A stretch of 10,243 nucleotides of DNA, taken from contig NWUY0300012659.1 of assembly GCA_004151065.3 (NCBI GenBank), positions 52,152 through 62,394 of the forward strand. Reading direction: 5' to 3'. The position numbers and the translations under genes were made by a program. Positions 7,064 through 10,243 of this stretch are shown here, piece after piece. The notes beneath the pieces were generated by a model, which searched no databases, was not told where the DNA came from, and saw only the letters and a list, made by a program, of their open reading frames with translations. How positions within the stretch are numbered: position 1 is the stretch's first letter; each line of letters begins with the position of its first letter. Origin of the DNA: Larix sibirica (lineage: Eukaryota; Streptophyta; Pinopsida; Pinales; Pinaceae).

Positions 7064-8436
7064 TTATCCAGCATATGCTCCAAGTTATCCCAACCATATT
7101 TTTTGCATTTAAAAATTGTCTCCTTGTAAGAAGGATATTTAAAGAAGAAATTTTCAATGAAATGTAGTCTTCAAAGCCAAATAAATCCCTGGATCTTGAA
7201 AGATAAATGGAAGCTGTCACAAGATGAACAGGTTGGGTGGGGCGGGGGGTGGATCAACTCCTCCTTCTTAACATTAATTCCTAAAGAGACTAATCACATA
7301 AAATAAACTTTTCAATATTCTGGACAATTCATTGTGCCATCATTCTCCTAAAAAATGCTCACCAAAATCATTGAAAATATATTAATTGCCATCATTATCC
7401 CTGGTCTAGTTTCGGAAGAGAACAGAGGATTAATAAAGCAAAGACAAATAACTTACAATGTAATTTTGGTGTAAGAAGCAATCTGCTCCTCTAAAGTCAA
7501 CAAATAAAATGGCATTATTATTCAGCTCAACTGGCAAAGCTTTCGATAGTGTAAGGCACAAGTTTATGTTAGTTGTGTTAAGAAAAATGATATTTAGTGA
7601 CCACTTTATTGGATGAGTGCAAGACTAGAATGGGAATCCCTAGATAACTCCTTTGGTAAATGGAAAAGCAACCCATTTCTTCTAGGGGGATAGGGTCCTG
7701 AGACAAGGATTTCCTTTTCCACCCTTTGTGTACATTCTAGTGGTAGAATTAATTGGTAGAAGGCATGAAGCAGTAAGATAAAATAGGTTGCTCCCTTGAT
7801 TGGAAATCATTAAAATAATAAAAGCATTGAGCCCCTCAAAATTCCTAGATGATACCCTCCTTTTCAATGGAGCCTTGGTGATAATAACACAAACATTCAA
7901 ATTTGTGTTGGATAATTACTTAGAGGCATTGAGAGGGAAAATAAATAGCACCAAAAGCAACATATATTGTTGGAACAATTCGTCTCTTTCCCTCCACACT
8001 ATGCAAGAGATACGAGATCTCAATTCAAACTCATTGCAAGACATTCAAATACTTTGGCACGCTTATTGCACTCACCAATATAAGGACTTTAGATTTATCC
8101 TCCATCCTCCAAAAAATTAAGAATGAGATGATTAATTGGGGAATGCACCAGCTCAATCTAGTTGACCAAATGAACCTCATAAAATGTGTCATATCTACTT
8201 TGCATGTGTTTCTTTGCTCAACACTTATATTTCTAATGGGTTTCATGTAATATTTGGGAAAATAGTTAGGAGATTCATGTGGCAAGTAGGCAAAGCAAAC
8301 AATAAGAAGTTTCAATTGGTCAACTGGAACACAGTTTGTGCTCCCTTAGATAGAAGAGGTTTAGAAATAAGAAATCCCATACTATCTAATCAAGTAATGG
8401 GAGCTAATATTTTTTTGGAGATATGTGATAGGTAAG
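6889..8436 (+). pseudogene. LINE ORF2 reverse transcriptase, copy B: fingers, palm, thumb
   Basis: The block restarts at GDQNTKFFHK and runs through the frame 6922-7167, identical to copy A for 78 codons. The fingers motif is lost: SSKPNKSLDL (about 7168) runs into a 61-bp deletion relative to copy A, which keeps KALGPAGF. Then LTLIPKET (about 7270), motif A with Asp read as AAC (7529-7531), frameshift, KAFDSVRHKF (7536 on), motif B LRQGFP (about 7698), and motif C FLDDTLLF (7842-7865), both Asps kept. After a frameshift near 8035 the thumb reads LTNIRTLDLSSILQKIKNEM and HQLNLVDQMNLIKCVIS. The frame 8184-8435 adds RRFMWQVGKANNKKF and NWNTVCAPLDRRGLEIRN, the typical plant LINE C-terminal RT region. 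Stops at 7614 and 7779 match copy A. Dead. Confidence 0.92.
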
Positions 8437-8645
8437 TCAACTTGGTGGAAAGAAATCTATCAGCATAAATATTTCAAAAAGAAGTGTCTTACAAGATTAC
8501 ATTTTATCTATGATAAAATATTCAACCGCCTTGAATAAAAGAGCTAAGGATTTAAGAGGATTCCCCCCATAATGGGGAATATATTCTTTGAGCATCGGAT
8601 ACTTTGAGTCTTTAGCTAGCCAAATATTTCCTCCCTAGTCCCCCC
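8437..8645 (+). pseudogene. LINE ORF2 spacer between RT thumb and zf-RVT-like region
   Basis: Begins with TWWKEIYQHKYFKKKCLTRL in the + strand reading (about 8441-8500), a pattern usual after the RT thumb in plant LINEs. It then decays, with stops and frameshifts, into sequence I cannot align. It includes a perfect 7-bp inverted repeat at 8560-8580. Assigned by position and the one recognisable segment. Confidence 0.6.
8560..8580. repeat. Small perfect inverted repeat
   Basis: ATTCCCC (8560-8566) and GGGGAAT (8574-8580) flank a 7-nt loop. No T run follows and it lies inside LINE coding remnants, so I attach no function. Confidence 0.5.
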
Positions 8646-8649
8646 CTTT

Positions 8650-8850
8650 GGAAATATTTCTGAAAAGGAGATTTTCTACCCAATATTTGTATCTTTGTGT
8701 GGATGCTTTCTCATAATAAAATATTGACTCAAGGCAATCTACATAAGAGAGTACTTCATGGACCTCTACTACATGTGGAAAAAAAACAAAGAATCAGTTA
8801 AGCACTTATTTTTTCATTGTGAATTAAATTGCAAAGGTTTGAAGGATAGC
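8650..8850 (+). pseudogene. LINE ORF2 zf-RVT-like region
   Basis: This small putative zinc-binding region follows the RT in many plant L1 elements. Visible: FVWMLSHNKILTQGNLHKR (Trp codon 8700-8702), the usual W-x-L-x-H-N-K-x-L-T-x-x-N-L-x-K-R pattern. After that comes TCGKK, with a Cys codon at 8775-8777. A 1-bp frameshift after a run of A then gives SVKHLFFHCELN, with His 8803 and Cys 8818, matching the family's ending E-x-x-x-H-L-F-x-x-C. The first Cys of the expected CxxC pair is not visible. Copy A has no counterpart because it is truncated upstream. Confidence 0.75.
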
Positions 8851-8959
8851 TACTAAAGATCTTAGAAAACTCATGCACCCCCCCTCCCCACATACAAGAA
8901 AAATATTGTTAACCTGGTGCCATAGATATCCTGGTTGAATTCATAAGAAACTCATTTTG

Positions 8960-9290
8960 AAGAGGTAATGGATGGCATTGCCAAAATTTGTGGCATGGAA
9001 ATTTTAGATTTCTTTAAATAAATAGATATTTAAACAAGAGACCCGTTCCCTAACAAAGTGGCAATACATGTTCGATCTCTTCGGCCTTATGAAGAAGTTA
9101 TCTCCAATGGAATTGGTCCAAAAATATGTATAGTTTAACGGTAGAATAAAAAGTATAGCTACGATACTTGCTACCTTCTAAGTCGCTAGTGAAACCTCAT
9201 TAAGTCCATCACCCTTTATGTTCTCAGTAATGGAAACTCAGATTAGGAGAGGAAGAATTTAAGTAATGAAAGAAATATTATAATCACCGC
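8960..9290 (+). pseudogene. LINE ORF2 connection between zf-RVT-like region and RNase H
   Basis: The frame of 8969 reads WMALPKFVAWKF-[stop]-ISLNK-[stop]-IFKQETRSLTK and on through FDLFGLMKKLSPMELVQKY to about 9130. The W-x-x-x-P-x-x-x-x-W-x-I-W-x-x-R-N-x-x-I-F pattern is standard between the zinc region and RNase H of plant LINEs. Stops lie at Trp- and Arg-like positions (9005-9007 and 9023-9025). Between 9131 and 9290 the alignment is lost, and a frame change is needed before RNase H. Confidence is good for the first 150 bp and low for the rest. Confidence 0.7.
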
Positions 9291-9293
9291 ATT

Positions 9294-9725
9294 TTTTTCT
9301 TTGACGAAGCTTCGTTAGAAAATATTGGGGTTGTAGAAGAGTGGAGTATTTTTTACTTCAAATAAAATCAAGAAATTGAGTTTGCTTCAAGAATTGGGAA
9401 TGCCATGAATAATGAAGCCAATTCATAGGCTCTTTAGGAAATAATTTATCTTCCCCAAGAAAAACAAGCAAAGGAAATGTCTATTGTAGGTGACTCCTTG
9501 ATCATTCATAATGCACTATAAGGAAAATATTTATCAAACTACTCTCCTATAGCACAATTAGTGAGAAGGATTCATTAAAATGTGAAGGATTTTGACAATG
9601 TTTATTTCTTCCTCATGTTGCGCCATTAGAATGACTTAGTTGACCATTAAGCAAATGAAGACAAAAAAATTGCAACTTGGGTATTTTTTAATAAATGAGG
9701 GGTATCAATCCACATCCCCCCATAA
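9294..9725 (+). pseudogene. LINE ORF2 C-terminal RNase H domain (RVT_3 type)
   Basis: RNase H removes the RNA strand of the cDNA hybrid. A single frame (codon starts divisible by 3) reads FFDEAS (Asp 9303), RIGNAMNNEA (Glu 9414), MSIVGDSLIIHNAL (Asp 9492), AQLVRRI, VKDFDNV and LRH-x-NDLVDH-x-AN (Asp 9642). All four acidic catalytic positions are present with spacings of 37, 26 and 50 residues. I see no frameshift from 9303 to about 9660, yet seven in-frame stops (9363, 9426, 9435, 9519, 9576, 9627, 9648) occur. After 9660 two continuations are possible: the same frame to TAA 9723-9725, or a +1 frame reading KLQLGYFLINEG, which fits the family ending better. An RNase H of this kind at the ORF2 C-terminus is known in a plant L1 lineage, where it is described as archaea-like. 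Confidence 0.85.
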
Positions 9726-10079
9726 AAATTTAATGTCAACACTCAATGGGATTCATATTCGTTTGCACGTCAAGGCTCCCCCTTATGAAATTTATGGATC
9801 AAGGGAGCATGACTCATCATATCTACCCTACTCCCATGCAAATTAATAAGAACATTAGGGTGACCTCTATGGTTTTTAAATGTGTGTTATCAATCAAATT
9901 GGCACTTCTTCGTTTGTGATGACACTGAAATGTCATTCACACAAAAGGAAACTATGGATTGAAGAGCCCAAATTTGCTATAGATGTTTGTATCATTGATC
10001 ATTCTATGTTTCTCCAGATCATTCTATTTTTGTGATATGATTTTAAGATCTAACCACAACTTATTATCTGACATCTCAC

Positions 10080-10200
10080 GGGTCACCTGCTGGTGGTCCA
10101 CTTACTACCCGTGGTTTTCCCTAAAATGTTGCACCCGCTACCTGTCTGTAGCTTACTCACTGGTCACCCGCATGTTGCTAATCCTATACTAGCAGGTCCC
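10080..10200. repeat. Inverted-repeat cluster in a GC-richer block
   Basis: The outer arms gggtcacctgctggt (10080-10094) and actagcaggtccc (10188-10200) are imperfect reverse complements, with one mismatch and a 2-nt bulge. Inside or overlapping lie CACGGGT (10077-10083) with ACCCGTG (10107-10113), CACC with GGTG (10084-10095), and GCTAC with GTAGC (10137-10152). It could be a folded 3' UTR segment or a small foldback insertion. Confidence 0.5.
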
Positions 10201-10202
10201 TA

Positions 10203-10236
10203 TTAAAATCACGAAAAATAAAAACTAAAATCAAAT
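10203..10236 (+). other. A-rich stretch, possible degenerate poly(A) tail
   Basis: About 70% A on the + strand with a-runs broken by single other bases, positioned downstream of ORF2 and in the orientation expected for a LINE tail. The alternative is chance in AT-rich DNA. Confidence 0.35.
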
Positions 10237-10243
10237 TTGGGGT

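Larger units (their letters stand above)
5116..8267 (+). repeat. Direct repeat, copy B of the about 3-kb duplicated LINE segment
   Basis: Homologous to 2083-5114 throughout. The only large differences are the extra 175 bp plus N at 6713-6888 and a 61-bp deletion at about 7197. Homology ends at 8267 only because copy A stops at its N, so the true extent of the duplication is unknown. Confidence 0.9.
5116..10243 (+). mobile_element. LINE copy B (plant L1 type), 5'-truncated at a contig end
   Basis: Contains the ORF1 3' part (5116-5630), endonuclease (about 5636-6385), RT (about 6430-8436, interrupted by an N and a 175-bp repeat at 6888), zf-RVT-like region (about 8650-8850), connection (about 8960-9290), RNase H (about 9294-9665) and the end of ORF2 near 9725. 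The final 520 bp may be 3' UTR with a degenerate A-rich end. No 5' half of ORF1 is present on this side of the N. All domains are broken. Confidence 0.82.
9726..10243 (+). other. Sequence 3' of ORF2: probable LINE 3' UTR or flank
   Basis: No coding similarity. The first 330 bp are AT-rich and featureless to me. From 10077 to 10200 the composition becomes clearly richer in GC and contains several inverted repeats, followed by an A-rich end. If the A-rich end is a degenerate poly(A) tail, the LINE would end near 10236. I cannot confirm this because no target-site duplication can be checked: the 5' end is not in the same block. Confidence 0.45.

Noticed and set aside
3709-7167. Two nearly identical 81-codon frames (3709-3954 and 6922-7167) as a conserved unknown small gene
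   Set aside because: They lie between NTKFFHK and the KAxGPxGF fingers motif of the LINE RT, in the same frame as both, separated from them only by stops. Their identity follows from the 269-bp identical tract, not from selection on a separate gene.
4529-8315. Minus-strand frames (for example 4529-4714, 4899-5129, 7682-7900, 8031-8315)
   Set aside because: They are antisense shadows of the RT palm and thumb; the + strand carries the recognisable motifs.
9303-9725. Alternative genetic code in which TAA/TAG encode Gln
   Set aside because: Gln would fit several RNase H positions, but the window also has in-frame TGA stops, many frameshifts and deletions in the same element. Ordinary decay explains all of it.
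1-9725. Endogenous pararetrovirus or LTR retrotransposon
   Set aside because: The order endonuclease-RT-RNase H with an EEP endonuclease and LINE RT motifs excludes both. I see no protease, integrase, coat or movement region and no long terminal repeats.
9640-10192. Frames 9640-9846 and 9983-10192 as genes
   Set aside because: The first is at most the frameshifted ORF2 C-terminus running past its end. The second has no recognisable domain and lies in 3' non-coding sequence.

Overview
The window looks like nuclear DNA of a seed plant. It is AT-rich and consists almost entirely of decayed non-LTR retrotransposon (LINE, plant L1 clade) sequence on the + strand. The evidence is the domain order: a DUF4283-type Gag region with a CX2CX4HX4C zinc knuckle, an endonuclease/exonuclease/phosphatase (EEP) endonuclease, a LINE reverse transcriptase with its thumb, a zf-RVT-like region, and a C-terminal RNase H. 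An RNase H at that position is characteristic of a plant L1 lineage. The heavy, ancient decay suggests a large gymnosperm-type genome, but that last step is a weak inference. I see no intact gene, no RNA gene and nothing prokaryotic.

Layout. Single N characters at 614, 5115 and 6888 split the window into four blocks, most simply read as four contigs joined with 1-bp gaps. Block 1 (1-613) is an ORF1 fragment with one in-frame stop, the best preserved reading frame here. Block 2 (615-5114) is about 950 bp of unassigned AT-rich DNA, then LINE copy A: a broken ORF1 (1567-1960), a 3 x 31-bp repeat (1973-2065), the Pro/Ser-rich ORF1 3' part, the endonuclease, and the RT up to the thumb. Block 3 (5116-6887) is copy B from the ORF1 3' part into the start of the RT. 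Block 4 (6889-10243) restarts 175 bp upstream of where block 3 stopped. It carries the RT, thumb, zf-RVT-like region, connection and RNase H (to about 9725), then about 520 bp of 3' sequence with inverted repeats and an A-rich end.

How the parts relate. 2083-5114 and 5116-8267 are homologous along their whole length, with roughly 4-6% difference by eye plus a 61-bp deletion in copy B. They share many disabling lesions: in-frame stops, frameshifts, and catalytic Asp positions that read Asn. The pair therefore descends from one already dead element, or is one locus represented twice by the assembly. A 269-bp stretch beginning exactly at the third N is identical to copy A, unlike the rest of the alignment. 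This points to a chimeric contig end or a conversion tract.

I did not find a previously undescribed system. The most informative signals are the shared lesions, the N-marked junctions with the identity breakpoint, the Asp-to-Asn pattern, and an RNase H domain that keeps one frame and all four acidic residues despite seven stops.
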